From: a virus
Virus record (IMG/VR): IMGVR_UViG_3300032296_000267
Location: 1 to 23,869 of that record
Strand: one strand, 5' to 3'
Length of the DNA stretch: 23,869 bases
Of this stretch, positions 16,095 through 21,197 are shown one piece after another; the first letter of the stretch is position 1; the number at the start of each line of letters is the position of its first letter. Below the pieces are notes generated by a model. The model did no database searches, was not told the DNA's origin, and was given only the letters and a program-made list of their open reading frames with translations. A program made the translations under genes and the position numbers.

Positions 16095-16326
16095 AGCCGT
16101 GCATTAAGTAGTTAGTACCAAAAAACACTACGCAAAATAGGATTGCCGCCAAACCACCAAGCAAGAACATACGGATAGACTCAATACGCTCCTTCTTCTT
16201 TTCTGCGGCTCTTAAGGCGTTATACGCATCTAGGTCACCCCAGCCCTTATCAAGCATCCTTTGGCGGTCAGTAAACTTACGCTGGGCCTCATAAAATAAC
16301 TCTGCATCTTTTTCGCTTTTTAACAT
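16084..16326 (-). CDS. Small single-pass membrane protein
   Basis: 80 residues. A charged N-terminal half (KDAELFYEAQRKFTDRQRML) ends in KKKERIES, followed by one membrane helix at residues 52-73 (MFLLGGLAAILFCVVFFG). The basic stretch before the helix suggests a cytoplasmic N-terminus. TAGGAG lies six bases before ATG. It sits between a coiled-coil protein and the possible nuclease in the leftward operon. Function is not recognised. Confidence 0.6.
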   Translation of the reverse strand: MLKSEKDAELFYEAQRKFTDRQRMLDKGWGDLDAYNALRAAEKKKERIESIRMFLLGGLAAILFCVVFFGTNYLMHGYAI

Positions 16327-16344
16327 GACTATCTCCTAGGGGCG

Positions 16345-16623
16345 TTAACGGGCTGTAACTTTTAAAGTAATAACTGCGGTGGTTTTGGTGTGCTTTTCGA
16401 TTAACTCAGCAGGGATATTCGCTTCTGCATACACAGCCTTGTTATCAACAGTCTTACGCTGGGATAGGGTCACACAGGCTTTATAAAGGTTGCCCTCGAT
16501 GTGACCTTCTTCTTGCTTGAGTTCGGTCTTGAGTGCTTCTGCTTGGGCTTCTAGGTCAGCTATTTGAGCCAAGAGCATACCGAGTTGGTCAACTTTGGTA
16601 ATTTGTAGGTCTAATACTTGCAT
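16345..16623 (-). CDS. Small coiled-coil protein, first gene of leftward operon
   Basis: 92 residues from the ATG at 16623, which follows AAGGAG by six bases. A further in-frame ATG at 16665 lies inside the promoter -10 box and is rejected. Residues 5-45 are a Leu/Ala/Gln/Glu helix (LGMLLAQIADLEAQAEALKT), likely coiled coil. The rest carries YKACVTLSQRKTVDNKAVYA, a segment shared by small phage proteins of this kind. It may be a DNA-metabolism accessory, but no function is known to me. Confidence 0.6.
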   Translation of the reverse strand: MQVLDLQITKVDQLGMLLAQIADLEAQAEALKTELKQEEGHIEGNLYKACVTLSQRKTVDNKAVYAEANIPAELIEKHTKTTAVITLKVTAR

Positions 16624-16644
16624 TTGATTCTCCTTATCTATCTC

Positions 16645-16658
16645 ACTCAACATTGAGT
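16645..16658 (-). promoter_or_regulatory. Palindrome at the start of the transcript
   Basis: ACTCAA-TG-TTGAGT (read on the - strand) is a perfect 6+2+6 inverted repeat placed at about +1 to +14 of the predicted transcript. A diverged version (ACTC-N6-GAGT) sits at the same place in the 19.4 kb promoter. It could be a second operator or a 5' RNA hairpin. Confidence 0.5.
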
Positions 16659-16664
16659 AAGACA

Positions 16665-16694
16665 ATTATAAGTTAAGTAATCTTAATAATGCAA
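16665..16694 (-). promoter_or_regulatory. Early leftward promoter for the 16.6-15.7 kb operon
   Basis: On the - strand TTGCAT (16694-16689) and TATAAT (16670-16665) are separated by 18 bases. The spacer holds the TTAAG-N4-CTTAA palindrome. The predicted transcription start near 16658 gives a leader of about 35 bases before the ATG at 16623. The sequence is closely similar to the promoter at 19387-19416 over about 45 bases. Confidence 0.7.
16673..16686. promoter_or_regulatory. Operator site 1, TTAAG-N4-CTTAA
   Basis: TTAAGTAATCTTAA is a perfect 5+4+5 palindrome between the -35 and -10 boxes of the leftward promoter, where a bound repressor would block polymerase. Confidence 0.6.
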
Positions 16695-16847
16695 GATATT
16701 TTATAGGGATATACCCTTAGAAAACAGGGCAATATTTGGCAGTTACGATCAATAGGGCAGAAAGCCGCAAAACTCCCTAATTACTGCATCCTATTTTGAC
16801 GGCTTAACGCCCTTAAATAAGTGGGGTACTTGCTTGCGCTTTCCCCC

Positions 16848-16863
16848 GTTCCCGTGAAGGAAC
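16848..16863. repeat. Small inverted repeat in the 16.7-16.9 kb gap
   Basis: GTTCC-CGTGAA-GGAAC lies just past the 3' end of the RecB-like gene. It could be a weak RNA hairpin, but on the - strand it is followed by G residues, so it is not a normal terminator. The rest of the 203-base gap holds the 16.7 kb promoter and no other gene that I can support. Confidence 0.3.
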
Positions 16864-16868
16864 TTTAA

Positions 16869-17612
16869 TTATAAGCCGTTCTTTATTTGATAAACCCGCA
16901 GTAGATGCTCAAAACACTCCCAGCCCTTTTGGAGTCGATCCTGCTCAATTTCAATGAGTTTGACCTGATCGGTCGTGCCGTTAACAAAAACAATAGCGCA
17001 CCTAGCCGTTGGAACTCCTAGACCCTCTCGGTAGGCGGCTAACTGCATTTCATGTTCAAAGTACACATCCACCTTATCTAAGTCGGTATCCTTAGTCTTA
17101 AAATCGACTATAAAGCCCCCCCTAGCCATCAAATCACATTTACCACCATACCCTAACGGATGGGCAAAAGACTTCTCTGAGAGCCATAGCTGGCTTCCAA
17201 AGGCATTCTCTAGGGTTTCTATGATGGTATTAATGTACGGGGGTTTTTCAGGCATATAGACCCCCTCAAACCAGCTTTGAATGATGGCGTGAATCGCAGT
17301 GCCTCGTTCTGCCGCTTCCCTGCCCGTAGCCTTGGAATCCTGCATCACCCTAGCTAACCAGTCTGATTCGGGTTCGTCAGGCAGTCTAGGCAGGGTTAAG
17401 GCCGCTAAGAGGACTTGTTGCTGCTTCCATGTATCAAGCCCTGCTTTCGATAGCATTCCGTTAATTGTTGTAACACTAGGCAAAAGTCCGAGCTTCCGTG
17501 CGTCACGGAGCGTTGTTGCCCGTTCCCCAGTTTTGCCGATAGTTGTGTAGGCAGGACTACCATCTTTCTTGTACCAATGACCTGATTCACTTAATTTCTC
17601 CTTAACTATCAT
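16869..17612 (-). CDS. RecB/Cas4-like PD-(D/E)XK exonuclease
   Basis: 247 residues. The motifs of the RecB-like nuclease family are in order: GTAIH (His108), GGKCD (Asp160), VDFKTK (Asp170, Lys172) and QLAAY (Gln190, Tyr194). They support metal-dependent cleavage of DNA, probably as an exonuclease in phage recombination or replication. No cysteine cluster typical of Cas4 is evident. It overlaps the preceding small gene by 11 bases and lies two genes after a ssDNA-binding protein, a usual partner. Confident for the fold, less for the exact reaction. Confidence 0.85.
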   Translation of the reverse strand: MIVKEKLSESGHWYKKDGSPAYTTIGKTGERATTLRDARKLGLLPSVTTINGMLSKAGLDTWKQQQVLLAALTLPRLPDEPESDWLARVMQDSKATGREAAERGTAIHAIIQSWFEGVYMPEKPPYINTIIETLENAFGSQLWLSEKSFAHPLGYGGKCDLMARGGFIVDFKTKDTDLDKVDVYFEHEMQLAAYREGLGVPTARCAIVFVNGTTDQVKLIEIEQDRLQKGWECFEHLLRVYQIKNGL

Positions 17613-17805
17613 TTCGTGCTTTCAACATTGCATCCGCTACCACATAAGCATAAGACCCAATCCAGCCATCAATCTCGTCTATATTTAGACTTTTATCATC
17701 TGATTTGCCAATAATTGCTTGCATAGCTTTAGCCGCAAAATAATCACGAATATTTATTTCATTTTCCATGTCAAAAAAACCTTTATTTTCTGAATAAGCA
17801 ATCAT
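17602..17805 (-). CDS. Small conserved phage early protein
   Basis: 67 residues with INIRDYFAAKAMQAIIG and AYVVADAMLKARNDS, a pattern common in small early proteins of many phages. AAGGAA, which overlaps the stop of the SSB-like gene, lies six bases before the ATG at 17805. An alternative ATG at 17769 (MENEINIRDYF) fits the family start equally well. The function is unknown. It sits between the ssDNA-binding and nuclease genes. Confidence 0.6.
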   Translation of the reverse strand: MIAYSENKGFFDMENEINIRDYFAAKAMQAIIGKSDDKSLNIDEIDGWIGSYAYVVADAMLKARNDS

Positions 17806-17814
17806 TACTATTCC

Positions 17815-18429
17815 TTAAAAAGGTATGTCGGATAAATCATCATCTTGAATCTTAGGCGCATTCTTTTCACGCTCCTGTTGACCCCGCCATTCACTACTCT
17901 CCGCTATCTTTTCCTTATAGTACTTAGGTAGCGCATCGTATTCTTCTTGTTTATAACTTTGCAACCAAAAGATTTTGGTGGGGTTAACGCCTTCAGGCTG
18001 GGCGTTACGCAATGCGCTAGGCACAGGGCTGATACCTGAAATATTAGCGTACTTACCATCCTCAGAGTGCGTAATATTGACCATGCAAAACTTACCTAAT
18101 AAGTTTTTGAGGTCAAAGTTCTTACGATCCTCGGTGGTCATTTTTTTATTCGACCACGCCTCTAAGTCTTGGCGCAAACGGGCCTGATCCCCAAGGCTTA
18201 CCGTATAACGCTTAGATACGATTAACGGCTTGCCATCGTCTGTCTGTAATGGTTTGCCATCCTCATCATCCCCGTGCAGTTCCCAAGTCAATACGACCTT
18301 ATGCATGATTTTGGTTTCCCCAGCCCACTCGGTAGCTTGGTGACCTAGGTCGATAACGGAATAAAGACGAGCCATATGCAAGCCAGCAGGGGCTATTTTA
18401 AAATCTCGTTGAGTATCAGAAATAATCAT
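17815..18429 (-). CDS. Phage single-stranded DNA-binding protein
   Basis: 204 residues. The N-terminal domain (PAGLHMARLYSVIDLGHQAT, later VVLTWELHGD and SKRYTVSLGDQARLRQDLEA) matches a phage ssDNA-binding family with an OB-like fold. The middle has MVNITHSEDGKYANISGISP. The last nine residues, DDDLSDIPF, copy the acidic DxxxxxPF tip by which SSB proteins recruit partner enzymes. It would coat ssDNA in replication and recombination, in line with the RecB-like nuclease downstream. Its ATG overlaps the preceding stop (ATGA) with GGAG upstream. Confidence 0.82.
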   Translation of the reverse strand: MIISDTQRDFKIAPAGLHMARLYSVIDLGHQATEWAGETKIMHKVVLTWELHGDDEDGKPLQTDDGKPLIVSKRYTVSLGDQARLRQDLEAWSNKKMTTEDRKNFDLKNLLGKFCMVNITHSEDGKYANISGISPVPSALRNAQPEGVNPTKIFWLQSYKQEEYDALPKYYKEKIAESSEWRGQQEREKNAPKIQDDDLSDIPF

Positions 18430-18635
18430 ATTGTTCTCCCGTATGGGTTTAAGTCGTTAAATACACCTTGTAAAAAATCACGCTGACGGTTAACTGGCGC
18501 AAAGCCACAGCCATAGCGCAGTAAGTCAATTTGTTCTTTGGATAAGTCTGCGCCACCTTCTAGCACATTAAAGATGCGTTCAAGTTCACCTTGAAGCTGT
18601 AGTAAGTCATTGGTTTGCGATTCTATTTCACTCAT
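18426..18635 (-). CDS. Small early protein, first gene of the leftward SSB-nuclease operon
   Basis: 69 residues from the ATG at 18635, chosen because AGGAG lies seven bases upstream. The longer frame to 18674 would start inside the promoter. Residues 1-30 are helical (SQTNDLLQLQGELERIFNVL), followed by KEQIDLLRYGCGFAPVNRQR and a C-terminus ending NPYGRTI. It overlaps the SSB gene by four bases. No family is recognised. Confidence 0.6.
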   Translation of the reverse strand: MSEIESQTNDLLQLQGELERIFNVLEGGADLSKEQIDLLRYGCGFAPVNRQRDFLQGVFNDLNPYGRTI

Positions 18636-18655
18636 AAGAGTTCTCCTATTAACAC

Positions 18656-18670
18656 GGTACATACCGTACC
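18656..18670. promoter_or_regulatory. Inverted repeat GGTAC-N5-GTACC in the transcript leader
   Basis: A 5+5+5 inverted repeat directly downstream of the leftward promoter, at about +1 to +15. It takes the same place as the ACTC...GAGT repeats at the 16.7 and 19.4 kb promoters but has a different sequence. Confidence 0.45.
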
Positions 18671-18673
18671 ACA

Positions 18674-18702
18674 ATTTTAAGCCAGCTTAATTTATAAAGC
18701 AA
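18674..18702 (-). promoter_or_regulatory. Early leftward promoter for the SSB-nuclease operon
   Basis: On the - strand TTGCTT (18702-18697) and TAAAAT (18679-18674) lie 17 bases apart, followed by TTGTGG as in the sister promoters (AATTGT after the -10). It is back to back with the repressor promoter, whose -35 box starts eight bases away. The spacer contains operator site 2. Confidence 0.65.
18677..18690. promoter_or_regulatory. Operator site 2, TTAAGC-CA-GCTTAA
   Basis: A perfect 6+2+6 palindrome and the most symmetrical copy of the TTAAG-N4-CTTAA element. It overlaps the -10 box of the leftward promoter. Confidence 0.65.
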
Positions 18703-18709
18703 CAACTAT

Positions 18710-18745
18710 TTGTAAATATGTTGGTAAAATGTTAAGATAAATTAA
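18710..18745 (+). promoter_or_regulatory. Repressor-gene promoter, probably giving a leaderless mRNA
   Basis: TTGTAA (18710-18715) and TAAGAT (18733-18738) are 17 bases apart. The expected transcription start falls at 18744-18746, that is, on the ATG at 18745. No ribosome site precedes that ATG, which fits leaderless translation. The -10 box lies inside operator site 3, so the repressor could shut off its own gene. Confidence 0.55.
18732..18745. promoter_or_regulatory. Operator site 3, one mismatch
   Basis: TTAAGATAAATTAA matches TTAAG-N4-CTTAA at nine of ten arm bases. It overlaps the -10 box and the first base of the repressor start codon. Confidence 0.5.
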
Positions 18746-18966
18746 TGAACGCAGCGACACTAATTAAACTTCTCGGTGGCCCTACTCGCATCTCAAAGCT
18801 AGTAGGCGTAAGCGTTCCTGCCGTATCTATGTGGCAAAAAAGCGATATACCGATTGATAAAATGGTCATTTTGGCTGCGACTTTAGAAAAAGAAAGTCAT
18901 GGGTTAATCACCCGAAAAACCCTATTTCCAAATAGCTATAAATTAATTTGGCCTGAATTAGAATAA
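18745..18966 (+). CDS. Cro/YdaS-like transcriptional repressor
   Basis: 73 residues. A helix-turn-helix spans about residues 13-33 (TRISKLVGVSVPAVSMWQKS), as in small Cro-like and YdaS-like phage regulators. The C-terminal LITRKTLFPNSYKLIWPELE fits the short tail of that group. It would bind DNA as a dimer and control early phage promoters. It is transcribed away from the leftward operon in the classical divergent immunity layout, and five related palindromes near early promoters are plausible targets. No CI-type partner is visible in the window. Confidence 0.8.
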   Translation: MNAATLIKLLGGPTRISKLVGVSVPAVSMWQKSDIPIDKMVILAATLEKESHGLITRKTLFPNSYKLIWPELE

Positions 18967-18977
18967 TGATGCATAAT
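18948..18977 (+). promoter_or_regulatory. Possible promoter of the structured RNA
   Basis: TTGGCC (18948-18953) and CATAAT (18972-18977) are 18 bases apart and partly lie inside the repressor gene's end. The expected start, near 18983-18984, coincides with the first base of the predicted RNA fold. The -35 box is weak, so readthrough from the repressor gene is an alternative. Confidence 0.35.
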
Positions 18978-18982
18978 TGAGG

Positions 18983-19122
18983 GGCAGAGTGAAGTCTGTT
19001 TTGTAGTTACCTCTAAGCACAAGACCCCTTCGGTCTGATCTGAGTGTTTAGTAAATGGTTTAGAGGCATTTATTAAGCAACTTCACCTTAGATCAGTCCA
19101 AAGGGGTTTTTCTATTTCTGCC
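18983..19122 (+). ncRNA. Candidate structured RNA A with two pseudoknots
   Basis: Nearly every segment has a complement. A 24-position stem pairs 19021-19044 with 19087-19110, broken by two mismatches. A 13-base stem, 19045-19057 with 19067-19079, continues it. The hairpin loop TTAGAGG (19060-19066) complements CCTCTAA (19010-19016). The internal bulge ACTTCAC (19080-19086) complements GTGAAGT (18989-18995). GGCAGA (18983-18988) complements TCTGCC (19117-19122) and would close the whole. GGGG-TTTTT near 19103-19111 could also end transcription. I cannot assign a known RNA family, and no protein frame is convincing here. The strand is inferred from the flanking genes and U-tract. Confidence 0.55.
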
Positions 19123-19142
19123 GTACTTCTCACGATAGAAAT

Positions 19143-19329
19143 GGGGTTAAATCGCCCGCTAGAAAGAAAAGATGGGCTGGTTTACACCTGACAGCAAGCC
19201 CCGTAGACTTGAGTGGGTACTACACAAGTTACAAGGACAATGGTGATAGACAACCTTGTATCGAATGAACACTACCTTCGGGAGCATTAGTTCAAGATCA
19301 ATTTCTTGAATGGATGGGGTGCTATCACC
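19143..19329 (+). ncRNA. Candidate structured RNA B with a loop pseudoknot
   Basis: Stems visible: GGGCT/AGCCC (19174-19178 with 19197-19201), ACTTG/CAAGT (19207-19211 with 19225-19229), TACAAGG/CCTTGTA (19230-19236 with 19254-19260), AATG/CATT around a CC-TTCG-GG cap (19264-19288), and TTCAAGA/TCTTGAA (19291-19297 with 19304-19310). GGTGATAG (19242-19249), in the loop of the third stem, is fully complementary to CTATCACC (19322-19329), making a pseudoknot. It may be a separate RNA or the second half of RNA A. The family is not recognised, and the 66-codon frame on the opposite strand looks accidental. Confidence 0.4.
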
Positions 19330-19386
19330 TTTGGGGAACTTATGACTAAAAAACAACATATCAGGGTTTTCCTTATAAAATAATCC

Positions 19387-19416
19387 TTGCTATTGTTAAG
19401 ATAACTTAACTATAAT
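19387..19416 (+). promoter_or_regulatory. Early rightward promoter
   Basis: TTGCTA (19387-19392) and TATAAT (19411-19416) are separated by 18 bases, with operator site 4 in the spacer. The predicted start is near 19423. It is nearly identical to the leftward promoter at 16.7 kb from the operator through ATTGTCTTACTCAAT. Confidence 0.75.
19396..19409. promoter_or_regulatory. Operator site 4, TTAAG-N4-CTTAA
   Basis: TTAAGATAACTTAA, a perfect 5+4+5 palindrome between the promoter boxes of the rightward early operon. Confidence 0.6.
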
Positions 19417-19422
19417 TGTCTT

Positions 19423-19436
19423 ACTCAATACCGAGT
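19423..19436 (+). promoter_or_regulatory. Diverged leader palindrome ACTC-N6-GAGT
   Basis: Counterpart of the perfect ACTCAA-TG-TTGAGT repeat at 16645-16658 and at the same distance from the -10 box. The outer four bases of each arm are kept and the inner ones differ. Confidence 0.4.
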
Positions 19437-19457
19437 GAAAAAGAAAAGGAATAGAAA

Positions 19458-19787
19458 ATGGCAAAGCAAACTGTAGATTTCCAAGCAATATACGACCAAG
19501 CCCTAGCTGCTGGTCAAAAAGCCGAAGCAGATTACATAGAAACCGTTGGTGAAGATAACTATTGTGGTTTTGCATGGGTAGAGATTCCTAACGGTCGTAG
19601 CCCGTTTGTAAACTGGTGCAAAAAGAACAATATTGGTAGCAAACATTGGCAAAAAGGCTGGCAGATATGGCGTTGCACCAATAATATGACCCAATGTATG
19701 AATGTATTAGAAGTCGGTGCTAGCGCATTTGCTGGCGTATTAAAAGAACACGGTATCGATTCTTGGTACAACTCAAGAGCAGACTAA
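19458..19787 (+). CDS. Conserved phage early protein, first gene of rightward transcript
   Basis: 109 residues. The segment YCGFAWVEIPNGRSPFVNWC, followed by KHWQKGWQIW and a C-terminal AFAGVLKEHGIDSWYNSR, is a pattern I have seen in many phages without a known function. It has no membrane segment or recognised enzyme motif. AAAGGA precedes the ATG after a leader of about 35 bases from a strong early promoter, and a terminator lies seven bases beyond its stop. It is therefore the one gene certainly expressed from that promoter without readthrough. Confidence 0.7.
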   Translation: MAKQTVDFQAIYDQALAAGQKAEADYIETVGEDNYCGFAWVEIPNGRSPFVNWCKKNNIGSKHWQKGWQIWRCTNNMTQCMNVLEVGASAFAGVLKEHGIDSWYNSRAD

Positions 19788-19793
19788 CTAACC

Positions 19794-19815
19794 AGCCCCC
19801 TCGGGGGCTATTTTT
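19794..19815 (+). terminator. Rho-independent terminator within the early region
   Basis: AGCCCCC (19794-19800) pairs with GGGGGCT (19803-19809), followed by ATTTTTATTT. I see no new promoter before the next gene at 19831, so the downstream operon depends on readthrough or antitermination. Confidence 0.88.
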
Positions 19816-19830
19816 ATTTGAAAGATAAAA

Positions 19831-20094
19831 ATGACCGCAAAAAAAACCCCAAAAAAACCAAAACCGCTAACTAAAGTTCAGCAATTAGAACGCCAAGTCA
19901 GCATTCTAGAATCAGCTATTTATCAGGCCTACAACGATTATGATGAAATATTTGCCCTAATTAGAGTGTTTCGTAGCTACGCAAAAAGCGAAGATTACAG
20001 CAAATATTTAGCTGATGATTACTTGATGGCTATAACTACTAACATTATGTCTAATCAAACCACAATGATGGATTGCGCTGGTTTGGAGTATTGA
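19831..20094 (+). CDS. Small early protein, basic N-terminus and coiled coil
   Basis: 87 residues. The N-terminus is very basic (TAKKTPKKPKPLTKVQQLER), leading into a helix (QVSILESAIYQAYNDYDEIF) that may be coiled coil. It starts just after the terminator U-tract, with only a weak GAAAG ribosome site. Its stop overlaps the next start (TGATG). It may bind nucleic acid, but that rests on charge alone. No family is recognised. Confidence 0.55.
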   Translation: MTAKKTPKKPKPLTKVQQLERQVSILESAIYQAYNDYDEIFALIRVFRSYAKSEDYSKYLADDYLMAITTNIMSNQTTMMDCAGLEY

Positions 20095-20192
20095 TGGTTG
20101 AAACCATAATGACCGTGTTTGCAATATCGACATTTATCATCTTTTCAGCAGTAATGATAATTGCCGCATTTCTTTATTACTGGATGGATTAA
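20094..20192 (+). CDS. 32-residue single-pass membrane protein
   Basis: The ATG at 20094 overlaps the previous stop (TGATG) and the TAA overlaps the next ATG (TAATG), strong signs of a real, coupled gene. After MVET the peptide is almost wholly hydrophobic (TVFAISTFIIFSAVMIIAAF), ending LYYWMD, so it is one membrane helix. Such peptides can alter envelope functions or exclude other phages, but no function can be assigned. Confidence 0.6.
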   Translation: MVETIMTVFAISTFIIFSAVMIIAAFLYYWMD

Positions 20193-20569
20193 TGAGCTTT
20201 CAAGACTTCTACTCCCTATACCCCCGCAAAATGGGGCGCAAAGAGGCCGAGCGTAGCTGGAACAGGCTTACCCCTACACAGCAAAAAGAATGCCTTGAAG
20301 CCCTGCCAAACTACCTTAAATATTGGAAGATCAAGGAAACCCAAAAAGACTATATACCGTATCCCGCCACATTTTTGAACCAAGAACGCTGGACTGACGA
20401 GATTGATCTAGAACCCAATAAAAAGCCCGAACTACCGTGGTACTCCACTGAGGAACTGACCGCCCGTAAAGCGCAGGAAGTCGGATGCCCTGCTTATGCT
20501 GGTGAGGCGTGGCAACAATGGCGGGCTCGGATTAGCCAAAAGATTAAGCAATTAGATGAACAGCTATAA
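20192..20569 (+). CDS. Replication-protein-like (gpO/helicase-loader C-terminal type)
   Basis: 125 residues. FYSLYPRKMGRKEAERSWNR, LPNYLKYWKIKET and YIPYPATFLNQERWTDEI form the segment often found in the C-terminal part of phage replication initiators and helicase loaders. Here it stands alone, without a winged-helix initiator domain or a Walker motif. It may load the host helicase or contact another phage replication protein. It starts in TAATG overlap with the small membrane gene and overlaps the next tiny gene by 14 bases. Confidence 0.6.
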   Translation: MSFQDFYSLYPRKMGRKEAERSWNRLTPTQQKECLEALPNYLKYWKIKETQKDYIPYPATFLNQERWTDEIDLEPNKKPELPWYSTEELTARKAQEVGCPAYAGEAWQQWRARISQKIKQLDEQL

Positions 20570-20726
20570 ACAAAGAATCGAGTATTTAGCCCAATCTTAC
20601 ATAGCCATAGCCCAGCGTTATAGGAACTGGGATATGGTCAAAGAATTAATTGAACGAAATAAAGACACAGAAGCGGATGTAAAAAAACGAATAAAGGAAC
20701 TGTATGCGAGAAATAGACCCCAATAA
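20556..20726 (+). CDS. 56-residue helical protein in the early operon
   Basis: The frame from ATG 20556 to TAA 20726 fills an otherwise empty gap, overlapping the upstream gene by 14 bases and the downstream gene by 23. The product, MNSYKQRIEYLAQSYIAIAQ then RYRNWDMVKELIERNKDTEA, is a regular charged helix with coding-like composition. No family is recognised. Confidence 0.5.
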   Translation: MNSYKQRIEYLAQSYIAIAQRYRNWDMVKELIERNKDTEADVKKRIKELYARNRPQ

Positions 20727-21033
20727 ATGTATAGACTTTATCCTTGATAACGCTGGTAAGTACGCATCTGCCAAGGGTGAGTTAGCCCAGCTAGAAACCT
20801 TCAAAAGCAGTCTTAAAGCCATAATGATGCAGAAGTCAGGTGAGCAGACTATTGGGGCGCAGGAACGGGAAGCATACGCTAGTCAAGATTACCAAGACTT
20901 ATGCAAGGCTATTGGGGTAGCGACCGAGAATGCTGAGAAGCTGAAGTGGGAACTAGAAGCCGCAAGACTACGCCACGCTACATGGCAGACCTTAGAAGTA
21001 TCTAACCGTAACCAAGATCGGATATTAAAATGA
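20704..21033 (+). CDS. Conserved phage early protein, helical
   Basis: 109 residues, almost all helix. The signature is YASQDYQDLCKAIGVATENA, then KLKWELEAARLRHATWQTLE and VSNRNQDRILK, which I recognise as a common uncharacterised family in early operons of many phages. AAAGGA precedes the ATG. Its TGA overlaps the next ATG by four bases. It lies just before the YbcO-RusA pair, so it may belong to the recombination module. This is inference only. Confidence 0.65.
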   Translation: MREIDPNKCIDFILDNAGKYASAKGELAQLETFKSSLKAIMMQKSGEQTIGAQEREAYASQDYQDLCKAIGVATENAEKLKWELEAARLRHATWQTLEVSNRNQDRILK

Positions 21034-21197
21034 TTGAATTACTCAACGAGTTTCAGGTTCTTAGAACCCTAGTCCGTCACTATGACGATGCCCTAAAAAG
21101 CAATAACGCCATACAGATGATGGAAATTGCGGTAGACATCGCAGAATCCGCTGTAAAGCTAGAACAATACAGCGTGGATCATGCCAATGTATCGTAA
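21030..21197 (+). CDS. 55-residue small early protein
   Basis: Starts in an ATGA overlap with the previous gene and overlaps the YbcO-like gene at its end. The product MIELLNEFQVLRTLVRHYDD, then NNAIQMMEIAVDIAESAVKL, is a compact helical protein. The overlaps and the lack of any other use of this stretch support it as real. No function is recognised. Confidence 0.5.
   Translation: MIELLNEFQVLRTLVRHYDDALKSNNAIQMMEIAVDIAESAVKLEQYSVDHANVS

Larger units (their letters stand above)
18967..19386. other. Long intergenic stretch without a supported gene
   Basis: About 420 bases between the repressor stop and the 19.4 kb promoter. It contains candidate RNAs A and B and, from 19330 to 19386, an AT-rich tail in which I see nothing definite. 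A replication origin is a possible alternative reading of the hairpins. I found no tRNA, iterons or attachment-site signal. Confidence 0.6.

Noticed and set aside
16624-16665. Longer start for the 16.6 kb coiled-coil protein
   Set aside because: The ATG at 16665 falls in the TATAAT box, while ATG 16623 has AAGGAG at the correct distance.
16811-16830. TTAACGCCCTTAA near 16.8 kb as an operator
   Set aside because: It has a different spacing and lacks the G/C at one arm; no promoter boxes surround it.
18636-18674. Longer start for the first gene of the SSB operon
   Set aside because: It would begin within the promoter's -10 box and read through the leader palindrome. ATG 18635 has AGGAG.
18983-19330. 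Group I or II intron, tmRNA, SRP RNA or retron RNA
   Set aside because: I found no intron core or domain V, no tRNA-like ends, no SRP tetraloop motif, and no reverse transcriptase nearby.
19159-19359. A 66-codon frame on the - strand in the control region
   Set aside because: No ribosome site, no recognisable motif, and it overlies the candidate RNA stems, which explain the sequence better.
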